From Nocardioides sp. (GTDB lineage Bacteria > Actinomycetota > Actinomycetes > Propionibacteriales > Nocardioidaceae), in contig JACJWV010000022.1 in NCBI GenBank assembly GCA_020636915.1, positions 1-50,982 on the forward strand: a stretch of DNA of 50,982 nucleotides, read 5' to 3'. Below the pieces are notes generated by a model. It was not told the DNA's origin, ran no database searches, and saw nothing but the letters and a program-made list of their open reading frames with translations. Every line of letters starts with the position of its first letter. Within the stretch, counting starts at the first letter, position 1. Shown here piece by piece: positions 23,096 to 30,287 of the stretch. Made by a program: the position numbers and the translations under genes.

Positions 23096-24113
23096 CCTGC
23101 GCGACCACACCACCTTGCGCCTGGGCGGTCCGGCGGACGAGTGGGTCACCGCGACCACTGAGGCCGAGATCGCCGCCGCGTTCGACACGGACCTGCCGGT
23201 GCTCGTCCTCGGTGGCGGCAGCAACCTGGTCGTCGCCGACGACGGCTTCCGCGGCCGGGTCGTCGAGATCGCCACCCGCGGCATCAGCCCGGACGTCGAG
23301 GACGCCCCCGTCGACGGGCAGAGCTCGTGCGGCGGCGTGCTGGTCACCGTCGCGGCCGGCGAGAGCTGGGACGACTTCGTGGCGCTCGCCGTGGAGAAGG
23401 AGTGGGCGGGGATCGAGGCGCTGTCCGGCATCCCCGGCTCGGTCGGCGCGACGCCGATCCAGAACGTCGGCGCGTACGGCCAGGAGGTCAGCCAGACGAT
23501 CGCGTCGGTGCGCGTGTGGGACCGTCGGCTCAGCGGGGTGCGCACCTTCGCGAACGCCGACTGCGGCTTCGGCTACCGCACCTCCCGCTTCAAGGCCGAC
23601 CCCGGCCGCCACGTCGTGCTGTCGGTGACCTTCCAGCTCCGCCAGGGCTCGCTGGGCGGACCCGTGGCGTACGCCGAGCTCGCCCGCGCCCTCGGCATCG
23701 AGGTGGGGGAGCGGACCGCGCTGGCCGACGTACGCCGGGCGGTGCTCGACCTGCGTCGCGGCAAGGGCATGGTCCTCGATGCCGAAGACCACGACACCTG
23801 GAGCGCCGGCTCGTTCTTCACCAACCCGGTCGTACCGGCCGCCGACGTGCCCGACGGCGCGCCGGCGTGGCCCCAGCCCGACGGCACCGTGAAGACCAGT
23901 GCCGCCTGGCTGATCGACCACGCCGGCTTCGCCAAGGGTCACGGCACCGAGCGGGTCGCGCTCTCGGGCAAGCACACGCTGGCGCTCACCAACCGCGGCG
24001 GCGCCACGACCGCGGAGCTCCTCGCGCTCGCCCGTGAGGTGCGCGACGGCGTCGAGGTGCGCTTCGGCATCCGGCTCGTCAACGAGCCGGTGCTGGTCGG
24101 CTGCTCGCTCTGA
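23088..24113 (+). CDS. murB: UDP-N-acetylenolpyruvoylglucosamine reductase
   Basis: A 341-residue type I MurB that reduces UDP-GlcNAc-enolpyruvate to UDP-MurNAc in peptidoglycan synthesis, using FAD and NADPH. FAD-site motifs are TTLRLGGPA near the N-terminus, VLGGGSNLVVAD (about residues 40-51) and ALSGIPGSVGATPIQNVGAYGQE. Catalytic residues are in GYRTSRFK (Arg), SAGSFFTNPVV (Ser) and the C-terminal VNEPVLVG (Glu). The GTG start lies inside the end of hadB, so the gene is probably translated by coupling. It is convergent with the DUF4190 gene. Confidence 0.94.
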   Translation: MPDLRDHTTLRLGGPADEWVTATTEAEIAAAFDTDLPVLVLGGGSNLVVADDGFRGRVVEIATRGISPDVEDAPVDGQSSCGGVLVTVAAGESWDDFVALAVEKEWAGIEALSGIPGSVGATPIQNVGAYGQEVSQTIASVRVWDRRLSGVRTFANADCGFGYRTSRFKADPGRHVVLSVTFQLRQGSLGGPVAYAELARALGIEVGERTALADVRRAVLDLRRGKGMVLDAEDHDTWSAGSFFTNPVVPAADVPDGAPAWPQPDGTVKTSAAWLIDHAGFAKGHGTERVALSGKHTLALTNRGGATTAELLALAREVRDGVEVRFGIRLVNEPVLVGCSL

Positions 24114-24136
24114 CCGGCCGACCGGCGCCGACCGGG

Positions 24137-24184
24137 GTCGGCCCGCGTCGGCCCGCGTCGACCCCGCGTCGACCCCGCGTCGAC
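24137..24184. repeat. 10/11-bp tandem repeats between convergent genes
   Basis: Units GTCGGCCCGC (twice) and GTCGACCCCGC (twice) follow each other directly, then GTCGAC. The array fills the gap between murB and the DUF4190 gene. It looks like slippage-prone low-complexity DNA; no function is evident. Confidence 0.7.
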
Positions 24185-24186
24185 TC

Positions 24187-24816
24187 CTAGGTGTTGCTGT
24201 CGTACGTCGTCGTGGTCGACGGGTCCGAGAGCACCGCGATGGCGATGATCAGCGCGAAGAAGAGCACGCCGAGGATCAGCAGGATCGTCCCGATGATGCC
24301 CATGATCCGACCCGCCTGCGCCGAGCCGCGGCCGCCGTACGTGCCCTGGCTCGCGTCGATCTCGCGCACCGCCTTGCCGCCGACGGCCCACGCGAACGGC
24401 GCCAGCACCAGCGTGATGCCACCGCACGTCGCGACACCGGCGAGGGCGATGATCCCGAGCACCATCGCCGTGTTCGCCGACGGGTGGGGCGGCAGCGCCG
24501 GCGTGTGGCTGTACGGCGCCTGGCCGTACTGCTGGTACTGCGGCTGTCCGTAGGCCGGCTGCCCATAGGGCGGCTGGGGCTGTGCGGGCTGCCCGTAGGG
24601 CGGCTGCGGCTGGCCGTACTGCGGCTGGCCGTACTGCGGCTGGCCGTACGGCGGCGGCGCCGGCTGGGCCTCCGGAGACTGCGGGGGCTGCTGGTAGTAC
24701 GGGTTCTGCTGCTGGGGCTGCTGGTAGTAGGGGTTCGGCTGTTCCGGCTGCTGGTACGGGTTCTGCTGGTACGGGTTCGGGCCCGGAGGCTCGGGCTGCT
24801 CGGGCTGATCGGTCAT
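24187..24816 (-). CDS. DUF4190 membrane protein with Tyr/Pro/Gln-rich N-terminus
   Basis: A 209-residue protein. The first ~110 residues are low-complexity (repeated NPYQQ, NPYYQQP and PPYGQP/QYGQP units), probably disordered and cytoplasmic. A DUF4190 domain (PF13828) follows with two helices: NTAMVLGIIALAGVATCGGITLVL-type and GRIMGIIGTILLILGVLFFAL. Such proteins are widespread in actinobacteria and often lie in the cell-division/envelope class, but their role is unknown. The ATG overlaps the adenosine deaminase stop (ATGA), so the two are co-translated. Confidence 0.8.
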   Translation of the reverse strand: MTDQPEQPEPPGPNPYQQNPYQQPEQPNPYYQQPQQQNPYYQQPPQSPEAQPAPPPYGQPQYGQPQYGQPQPPYGQPAQPQPPYGQPAYGQPQYQQYGQAPYSHTPALPPHPSANTAMVLGIIALAGVATCGGITLVLAPFAWAVGGKAVREIDASQGTYGGRGSAQAGRIMGIIGTILLILGVLFFALIIAIAVLSDPSTTTTYDSNT

Positions 24817-25886
24817 GTGCCCATCCTCGCAGGCTTCTCGGCCGCGGGGGCGAGCCATGCGTCGATCTCGTCGAGGATCCGTGCCCGCACGTCGTCGGGG
24901 GCCCGCGACCCCCGCACCGACATGCGGGCGAGCTCGGCGAGCTGGTCGTCGTCGAGCTCGTGGGCGGCCCGCATGGTGGCGTACTGGCCGGCCAGTCGCG
25001 AGCCGAACAACAGCGGGTCGTCGGCCCCCAGAGCGACCTGCGCGCCCGCGTCGAGCAGGGTCGGCAGCGGCACCGAGGTGAGGTCGGAGTAGACGCCGAG
25101 CGCCACGTTGGACACCGGGCACACCTCGAGCACCACGCCCGCGTCGACGACGCGCTCCAGCAGCGCCGGGTCCTCGGCGGTCCGGACGCCGTGCCCCAGG
25201 CGTTGGGCGCCGAGCGCGTCGAGGCAGAGCCGGATGTGCTCGGGGCCGCGCAGCTCGCCGCCGTGCGGGACCAGCAGCAGCCCCGCGCGCTCGGCGATCC
25301 GGAACGCCGGGGCGAAGTCGGCGGTGCTGCCGCGGCGCTCGTCGTTGGAGAGGCCGAAGCCCACGACCCCGCGACCGGCGTACTGCCCGGCGAGCCGGGC
25401 GAGTGTGCGGGCGTCCAGGGGGTGCCGGGTGCGGTTCGCGGCCACGACGACGGCCATGCCGAGGCCGGTGCTCGCCGAGGCGTCGCGGACCGCGTCGAGG
25501 ACCAGGTCGGTGAAGGCCGTGATGCCGCCGAACCGCGCGCCGTAGCCGCTCGGGTCGACCTGGATCTCCAGCCACCGGCCGCCGTCGGCGACGTCGTCCT
25601 CGGCGGCCTCGAGCACCAGGCGACGCACGTCGTCCTCGGTCCGCAGCACCGACCGCGCCACGTCGTAGAGCCGCTGGAAGCGGAACCACCCCTTCTCGTC
25701 CGCCGCGGACAGCCGCGGCGGCCAGTCCTCGACGAGCTGGTCCGGCAACGCGATGCCGTCGCGGGTGGCGAGCTCGAGCAACGTCGAGTGCCGCATCGAC
25801 CCGGTGAAGTGCAGGTGCAGATGCGCCTTGGGCAGCGCGTGGAGGTCGCGGGCCGGAGCTTGCCCGGTGCCCGTCTCGGAACCCAC
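24813..25886 (-). CDS. add: Adenosine deaminase family protein
   Basis: A 357-residue zinc-dependent amidohydrolase of the adenosine/adenine deaminase family, converting adenosine (or a modified adenosine) to inosine. Zinc and catalytic motifs are KAHLHLHFTGS (first two His), VPHGGE (third His and Glu region), RLGHGV (His) and the ALGADDPLLF Asp pair. The loop sequence GFGLSNDERRG replaces the commoner GLAGDE, so the substrate may differ from plain adenosine. The GTG start lies 5 bp downstream of the aminotransferase stop, so the two may form an operon with the DUF4190 gene. Confidence 0.86.
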   Translation of the reverse strand: MGSETGTGQAPARDLHALPKAHLHLHFTGSMRHSTLLELATRDGIALPDQLVEDWPPRLSAADEKGWFRFQRLYDVARSVLRTEDDVRRLVLEAAEDDVADGGRWLEIQVDPSGYGARFGGITAFTDLVLDAVRDASASTGLGMAVVVAANRTRHPLDARTLARLAGQYAGRGVVGFGLSNDERRGSTADFAPAFRIAERAGLLLVPHGGELRGPEHIRLCLDALGAQRLGHGVRTAEDPALLERVVDAGVVLEVCPVSNVALGVYSDLTSVPLPTLLDAGAQVALGADDPLLFGSRLAGQYATMRAAHELDDDQLAELARMSVRGSRAPDDVRARILDEIDAWLAPAAEKPARMGT

Positions 25887-25891
25887 CCGGG

Positions 25892-27109
25892 TCAGGCGAA
25901 GAGCTTCTGGAGCCGCGTCACGCCCTCGACGAGGTCGTCGTCGCCGAGCGCGTAGGACAGCCGCAGGTAGCCGGGCGAGCCGAACGCCTCGCCCGGGACG
26001 ACGGCGACCTCCGCGCGGTCGAGGATGTACTCAGCGAGCTCGGCGGAGGTCTCGATCCGGCGGCCCTCGTGCTCGGTGCCCAGCAGGCCCTTGACGGAGG
26101 GGTAGGCGTAGAAGGCGCCGCCCGGCATCGGGCAGACGACCCCGTCGATCTCGTTGAGCATCGAGACGATCGTCCGACGGCGGCGGTCGAAGGCGACCTT
26201 CATCTCGTCGACGGCGGTCAGGTCGCCCTCGAGGGCGGCGATCGCCGCCCGTTGCGCCACGTTCGACACGTTCGACGTCGCGTGCGACTGGAGGTTGGTG
26301 GCCGCCTTCACGAGGTCGGCGGGACCGATCATCCAGCCGACCCGCCAGCCGGTCATGGCATAGGTCTTGGCGACCCCGTTGACGACCACGGTGTGGTCGG
26401 CCAGGTCGGGGCACAGAACCGGCAGCGAGCCGGTCTCGATGCCGTCGTACACGAGGTGCTCGTAGATCTCGTCGGTGAGGACCCAGAGCTGGTGCTCCTC
26501 GGCCCAGGCGCCGATCGCGCGGATCTCCTCGGCGGTGTAGACCGAGCCCGTCGGGTTGGACGGGGAGACGAACAGGAGCACCTTGGTGCGGTCGCTGCGC
26601 GCCCCCTCGAGCTGGTCGACGGTCACCTTGTAGTCCTGCGTCTCGTCGGCGAGGACCTCGACCGCCACGCCACCGGCCAGCTGGATGGCCTCGGGGTAGG
26701 TCGTCCAGTACGGCGCCGGCACGATCACCTCGTCGCCCGGGTCGAGCATCGTGGCGAACGCGGAGTAGATGGCCTGCTTCCCGCCGTTGGTGACCAGCAC
26801 CTGGGTGGGCTCGATCTCCAGGCCGCTGTCGCGGCGGGTCTTCTCGACGATCGCCTTCTTCAGCTCCGGGAGGCCACCGGCGGGCGTGTAGCGGTGGTTC
26901 CTCGGGTCGCGCGCGGCCTCGACCGCCGCCTCGACCACGTAGCCGGGCGTCGGGAAGTCCGGCTCGCCCGCGCCGAACCCGATGACCGGGCGGCCCTCGG
27001 CCTTGAGCGCCTTCGCCTTCGCGTCGACCTTGAGCGTCGCCGACTCGGCGATGGAGCCGATCCGTCGGGAGATGCGCCGGGAGCGAGGAGAGGTCTCGGG
27101 GGTGGTCAT
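25892..27109 (-). CDS. Pyridoxal-phosphate-dependent aspartate-type aminotransferase
   Basis: A 405-residue class I aminotransferase of the AspC/AatA (Ib) type, using PLP to transfer amino groups, most likely aspartate/2-oxoglutarate. Landmarks are GAGEPDFPTPG, YTPAGGLPELKKAI, the SPSNPTGSVY loop, DEIYEHLVYDG, the PLP Lys in NGVAKTYAMTGWRVGW, and the carboxylate Arg in YLRLSYA. The ATG at 27109 was chosen because TACGAT ends 7 nt before it (leaderless); an in-frame ATG at 27118 overlaps that -10. The gene is divergent from tRNA-Trp, a conserved position in this group. Confidence 0.9.
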   Translation of the reverse strand: MTTPETSPRSRRISRRIGSIAESATLKVDAKAKALKAEGRPVIGFGAGEPDFPTPGYVVEAAVEAARDPRNHRYTPAGGLPELKKAIVEKTRRDSGLEIEPTQVLVTNGGKQAIYSAFATMLDPGDEVIVPAPYWTTYPEAIQLAGGVAVEVLADETQDYKVTVDQLEGARSDRTKVLLFVSPSNPTGSVYTAEEIRAIGAWAEEHQLWVLTDEIYEHLVYDGIETGSLPVLCPDLADHTVVVNGVAKTYAMTGWRVGWMIGPADLVKAATNLQSHATSNVSNVAQRAAIAALEGDLTAVDEMKVAFDRRRRTIVSMLNEIDGVVCPMPGGAFYAYPSVKGLLGTEHEGRRIETSAELAEYILDRAEVAVVPGEAFGSPGYLRLSYALGDDDLVEGVTRLQKLFA

Positions 27110-27116
27110 GCGTCCC

Positions 27117-27122
27117 ATCGTA
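27117..27122 (-). promoter_or_regulatory. -10 element, leaderless promoter of the aminotransferase gene
   Basis: TACGAT on the minus strand lies 7 nt before the ATG at 27109. No ribosome-binding site is present. Confidence 0.5.
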
Positions 27123-27236
27123 GGGCGGGTCCGCGGCCTCGCCGCAGCCGGTTTGGACTCCGGCTCGGCTCACCACGTATGCTCGCCGCTGGTGGTTCTC
27201 CCACAGGATCAGTCCTGCCCTGGGAAGCCCCGGCGA

Positions 27237-27309
27237 AGGGCACTAGCTCAACTGGCAGAGCATCGGTCTCCAAAACCGAAGGTTGGGGGTTCAAGTCCCT
27301 CGTGCCCTG
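27237..27309 (+). tRNA. tRNA-Trp (CCA)
   Basis: A 73-nt cloverleaf. The acceptor AGGGCAC/GTGCCCT (27237-27243 with 27302-27308) has discriminator G. The anticodon arm CGGTCTCCAAAACCG gives anticodon CCA, and the T arm GGGGGTTCAAGTCCCTC is normal. TATGCT (27178-27183) upstream is a probable -10. tRNA-Trp before secE is the standard actinobacterial arrangement. Confidence 0.97.
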
Positions 27310-27377
27310 CAAAGGTCGACCAGCAGGTCAACGACGTCCCGGGAACGATCCGGGAACGATGAGAAGAGGTGGAGGAC

Positions 27378-27614
27378 GTGCCGGACAGCAAGGCCATCCG
27401 TGGAGCGCGTGGCGGGGCGGCTCGCAAGCGCACCAGCATCCCCACCTTCTACCGCCAGGTGGTCGCGGAGCTGCGCAAGGTCGTCTACCCGACCCAGGAG
27501 CAGCTGATCACCTACTTCATCGTGGTCATGGTGTTCGTGATCGCCATGATGGCGCTGGTGTCGGCCCTCGACCTGGCGTTCGGCAAGCTCGTCTTCAAGG
27601 TCTTCGCCGGCTGA
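27378..27614 (+). CDS. secE: Preprotein translocase subunit SecE
   Basis: A 78-residue single-helix SecE that clamps SecY in the translocon. It has a basic cytoplasmic part (RKRTSIPTFYRQVVAELRKV), the conserved VVYPTQEQLITY hinge, and one membrane helix (FIVVMVFVIAMMALVSALDL). The purine-rich AGAAGAGG (27362-27369) fits the GTG at 27378; an in-frame GTG at 27369 is nearly on top of it. A perfect tandem duplication of CCGGGAACGAT (27339-27360) lies in the leader. It is cotranscribed with nusG. Confidence 0.95.
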   Translation: MPDSKAIRGARGGAARKRTSIPTFYRQVVAELRKVVYPTQEQLITYFIVVMVFVIAMMALVSALDLAFGKLVFKVFAG

Positions 27615-27662
27615 TGCCGGTGGCCGCCGACCACGCACCCCGAGAAGCTGATGGAGCAGTAC

Positions 27663-28592
27663 GTGTCTGAGCAGGAGTACGACCCGACGCCCGCCGAGGC
27701 ACCCGCCGAGGCGGAGGCCGCGGACGCAGCGTTCGCCGATGCGGAGGTCTCCGGCGTCGACCCGACCCTCGAGGACCAGTACGGCGAGCCGAACGACGGC
27801 CCCGAGGTCGAGGAGGACCCCCGCCTCGACGCTGAGGTCACCGACGAGGTCAGCGACGGTGCGATGGGCCTCGACGACACGCAGGACGGCGGCGCGACCA
27901 GCCTGGAGATGTCCGAGGCCCACGGCGACGAGGAGCCGTCCGCCGACGACGAGGGCGCCGACGAGAACGACCCCCTCGAGAGGTTCCGCCGCGAGCTGTG
28001 GGCGAAGCCGGGCGACTGGTTCGTCGTGCACACCTACTCCGGCATGGAGAACCGGGTGAAGTCGAACCTGGAGAACCGCATCATCTCCCTCAACATGGAG
28101 GACTACATCCACGAGATCGTGGTCCCCACCGAGGAGGTCGCGGAGATCAAGAACGGTCAGCGCAAGATGGTCAAGCGCACCGTGCTCCCCGGCTACGTCC
28201 TGGTCCGCATGGACCTCACCGACGAGTCCTGGGCGGCCGTGCGGCACACGCCGTCGGTCACCGGTTTCGTCGGCCACAGCCACCAGCCGGTCCCGCTGTC
28301 GATGACCGAGGTCGAGAACATGCTCGCCCCCGCCGTCGTGGCCCGCGCCGAGGCCGAGGCCGTCGCGGCCGGTGTCCCGGCCGCCTCCGGTGGCGGTGCG
28401 GCCAAGAAGCCGGTCGAGGTCGCCGACTTCGAGGTCTCCGACTCCGTGATGGTCGTCGACGGCCCGTTCGCCACGCTGCACGCGACGATCACCGAGATCA
28501 ACGCGGAGTCCCAGCGCGTCAAGGCCCTCGTCGAGATCTTCGGCCGCGAAACCCCCGTCGAACTGAGCTTCTCGCAGATCCAGCGGGTCTGA
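27663..28592 (+). CDS. nusG: Transcription termination/antitermination factor NusG
   Basis: A 309-residue NusG, much longer than the 181-residue E. coli protein. The first ~115 residues are a highly acidic, disordered extension rich in Glu, Asp and Ala. The NGN domain starts at about residue 118 (DWFVVHTYSGMENRVKSNL) and binds RNA polymerase. An Ala/Glu-rich insert (VARAEAEAVAAGVPAASGGG) precedes the C-terminal KOW domain (DSVMVVDGPFATLHATITEI). The GTG at 27663 has GGAG 6 nt upstream; an in-frame ATG at 27651 with GAGAAG is an alternative start. Confidence 0.95.
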   Translation: MSEQEYDPTPAEAPAEAEAADAAFADAEVSGVDPTLEDQYGEPNDGPEVEEDPRLDAEVTDEVSDGAMGLDDTQDGGATSLEMSEAHGDEEPSADDEGADENDPLERFRRELWAKPGDWFVVHTYSGMENRVKSNLENRIISLNMEDYIHEIVVPTEEVAEIKNGQRKMVKRTVLPGYVLVRMDLTDESWAAVRHTPSVTGFVGHSHQPVPLSMTEVENMLAPAVVARAEAEAVAAGVPAASGGGAAKKPVEVADFEVSDSVMVVDGPFATLHATITEINAESQRVKALVEIFGRETPVELSFSQIQRV

Positions 28593-28600
28593 GGCCGGAG

Positions 28601-28616
28601 CCGGAGCTTGCTCCGG
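28601..28616 (+). terminator. GC hairpin after nusG
   Basis: CCGGAGC (28601-28607) and GCTCCGG (28610-28616) are perfect arms with a 2-nt gap, so about six pairs can form. No T run follows, so it may be a weak or partial terminator ahead of the rplK promoter. Confidence 0.4.
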
Positions 28617-28640
28617 GTCCGAAACCCGCGTGATCCCGAT

Positions 28641-28669
28641 TTCGGATTCGGGCGGGACGGCAGCACAAT
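28641..28669 (+). promoter_or_regulatory. Possible rplK-rplA promoter
   Basis: TTCGGA, a 17-nt spacer and CACAAT lie 90 to 118 nt before the rplK ATG. The -10 is close to TATAAT and the spacing is ideal, but the -35 is weak. Confidence 0.35.
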
Positions 28670-28758
28670 GGACAGGTTGCCCCCGGGCGACCAGCAGCAG
28701 GTGGCAGAGGCGCACGACGTACGCCTCGTCATGACCACGAGACAGAAAGAGAAGCAGC

Positions 28759-29190
28759 ATGCCTCCGAAGAAGAAGATCGCCGCGCTCGTCAAGGTGCAG
28801 CTCCAGGCCGGCGCCGCGACGCCGGCTCCGCCGGTCGGTACCGCCCTGGGCCCGCACGGCGTGAACATCATGGAGTTCTGCAAGGCGTACAACGCCCAGA
28901 CCGAGTCCATGCGCGGCAACGTCATCCCGGTCGAGATCACGATCTACGAGGACCGGTCCTTCACCTTCATCACCAAGACCCCGCCGGCCGCCGAGCTGAT
29001 CAAGAAGGCCGCCGGTCTGCAGAAGGGCTCGGGCGTCCCGCACAAGGAGAAGGTCGGCAAGCTGACCAAGGACCAGGTGCGCGAGATCGCCCAGACCAAG
29101 CTGCCCGACCTCAACGCCAACGACATCGAGGCGGCCATGAAGATCGTCGAGGGCACCGCCCGCTCGATGGGCGTCACGACCGACAGCTGA
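28759..29190 (+). CDS. rplK: 50S ribosomal protein L11
   Basis: A 143-residue L11, which binds the GTPase-associated centre of 23S rRNA and is needed for the RelA-type stringent response. The N-terminal MPPKKKIAALVKVQLQAGAA and the APPVGTALGPHGVNIMEFCK motif are diagnostic, with the C-terminal rRNA-binding DLNANDIEAAMKIVEGTARS. AGAGAAG precedes the ATG. It is first in the rplK-rplA pair. Confidence 0.98.
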   Translation: MPPKKKIAALVKVQLQAGAATPAPPVGTALGPHGVNIMEFCKAYNAQTESMRGNVIPVEITIYEDRSFTFITKTPPAAELIKKAAGLQKGSGVPHKEKVGKLTKDQVREIAQTKLPDLNANDIEAAMKIVEGTARSMGVTTDS

Positions 29191-29222
29191 CGAGCGAAGC
29201 GAGTCAACAGATTCAAGTAGTC

Positions 29223-29255
29223 GTGGGAGAGCCGCGCTGGCTCGTCATTGACCAC
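29223..29255 (+). promoter_or_regulatory. Putative L1-binding translational operator before rplA
   Basis: GTGG-GA-GAGCC-GCGCT-GGCTC-GTCATTGA-CCAC folds into two helices (29223-29226 with 29252-29255, and 29229-29233 with 29239-29243) separated by an asymmetric internal loop, the layout of the L1 rRNA/mRNA site. It lies just before the rplA Shine-Dalgarno, where autogenous repression by L1 would act. Confidence 0.5.
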
Positions 29256-29280
29256 ATCTCCTGAAAGAAGAGGAACCACC

Positions 29281-30003
29281 ATGCAGCGCAGCAAGACCTA
29301 CCGCGCGGCGTCGGAGCAGTTCGACAAGGACGAGCTCTACGCCCCGCTGGCCGCGATCAAGATCGCGAAGACCACCAGCAAGAAGAAGTTCGACGAGACC
29401 GTCGACGTCGTCATGCGCCTCGGGGTCGACCCCCGCAAGGCCGACCAGATGGTGCGCGGCACCGTCAACCTGCCGCACGGCACCGGCAAGACCGCCAAGG
29501 TCCTGGTGTTCGCGAACGCCGACAAGGCCGAGGCCGCTCGCGAGGCCGGCGCCGACGTCGTCGGTGGCGACGAGCTGATCGAGAAGGTCGCCGGCGGCTG
29601 GCTCGACTTCGACGCCGTCGTCGCGACGCCCGACATGATGGGCAAGGTCGGTCGCCTCGGCCGCGTGCTCGGCCCGCGCGGCCTGATGCCGAACCCGAAG
29701 ACGGGCACCGTGACGCCGGACGTGGCCAAGGCCGTGACCGACATCAAGGGCGGCAAGATCGAGTTCCGCGTCGACCGTCACGCGAACCTGCACTTCATCA
29801 TCGGCAAGGCCTCCTTCTCCGAGGCCCAGCTCGCGGAGAACTACGCCGCGGCGCTGGAGGAGGTGCTCCGTCTGAAGCCGGCCAGCTCCAAGGGCCGCTA
29901 CATCAAGAAGGTCACCGTCTCCACGACGATGGGCCCGGGCATCCAGGTCGACCCGAACCGCACCCGCAACGTCGCGGTCGAGGACGAGGCTGCCAGCGCC
30001 TGA
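29281..30003 (+). CDS. rplA: 50S ribosomal protein L1
   Basis: A 240-residue L1, which forms the mobile L1 stalk near the E site and can repress its own mRNA. Signature segments are MQRSKTYRAA, KFDETVDVVMRLGVDPRKAD, GRLGRVLGPRGLMPNPKTGT (about residues 121-140) and GKIEFRVDRHANLHFIIGK. The ATG is preceded by AAGAGGA. It ends the rplK-rplA unit; a strong hairpin follows within 21 nt. Confidence 0.98.
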   Translation: MQRSKTYRAASEQFDKDELYAPLAAIKIAKTTSKKKFDETVDVVMRLGVDPRKADQMVRGTVNLPHGTGKTAKVLVFANADKAEAAREAGADVVGGDELIEKVAGGWLDFDAVVATPDMMGKVGRLGRVLGPRGLMPNPKTGTVTPDVAKAVTDIKGGKIEFRVDRHANLHFIIGKASFSEAQLAENYAAALEEVLRLKPASSKGRYIKKVTVSTTMGPGIQVDPNRTRNVAVEDEAASA

Positions 30004-30023
30004 CCTCGGTCACCAGCAGTACG

Positions 30024-30054
30024 CCGGCCCGCCAGGTTCGCCCTGGCGGGCCGG
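30024..30054 (+). terminator. Strong hairpin terminator after rplA
   Basis: A perfect 13-bp stem, CCGGCCCGCCAGG (30024-30036) with CCTGGCGGGCCGG (30042-30054), closes on a 5-nt TTCGC loop. Only a short T-rich stretch (ATTT) follows, which is common for high-GC terminators. Confidence 0.75.
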
Positions 30055-30061
30055 TGTCGAT

Positions 30062-30090
30062 TTGGAGCACCGGGCGCGACGCCGTACTGT
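30062..30090 (+). promoter_or_regulatory. rplJ-rplL promoter
   Basis: TTGGAG (30062-30067), a 17-nt spacer and TACTGT (30085-30090) lie between the rplA terminator and the L10 leader. Spacing is ideal and both boxes are recognisable. Confidence 0.55.
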
Positions 30091-30099
30091 TCGTCCTGT

Positions 30100-30287
30100 A
30101 ACCAGAGACCGCCGGTGGTCAGGCTGCGCCAGCAGCCACGACCGAAGGTTCCGCGGAAGCGGACGGCCAGCGCAGGTGACAGAGCGGGACCGGCAGTCAG
30201 CCGGGACCATCCACGCCCTGAGCCTGTGCTCGGGGCGTTCGTCTTTCTCCGGGTCCGGCGCGGCGGTCGACCACCGGAAGGAGACCC
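30100..30287 (+). promoter_or_regulatory. Ribosomal protein L10 leader RNA
   Basis: The ~190-nt untranslated leader of rplJ begins with AACCAGAGACCGCCGGTGG and contains a CGCAGGTGACAGAGCGGGAC segment. It matches my recollection of the actinobacterial L10 leader, which L10(L12)4 binds to repress its own operon. CCGGTGGTC (30112-30120) is perfectly complementary to GACCACCGG (30269-30277), which overlaps the rplJ Shine-Dalgarno GGAAGGAG. Confidence 0.75.
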
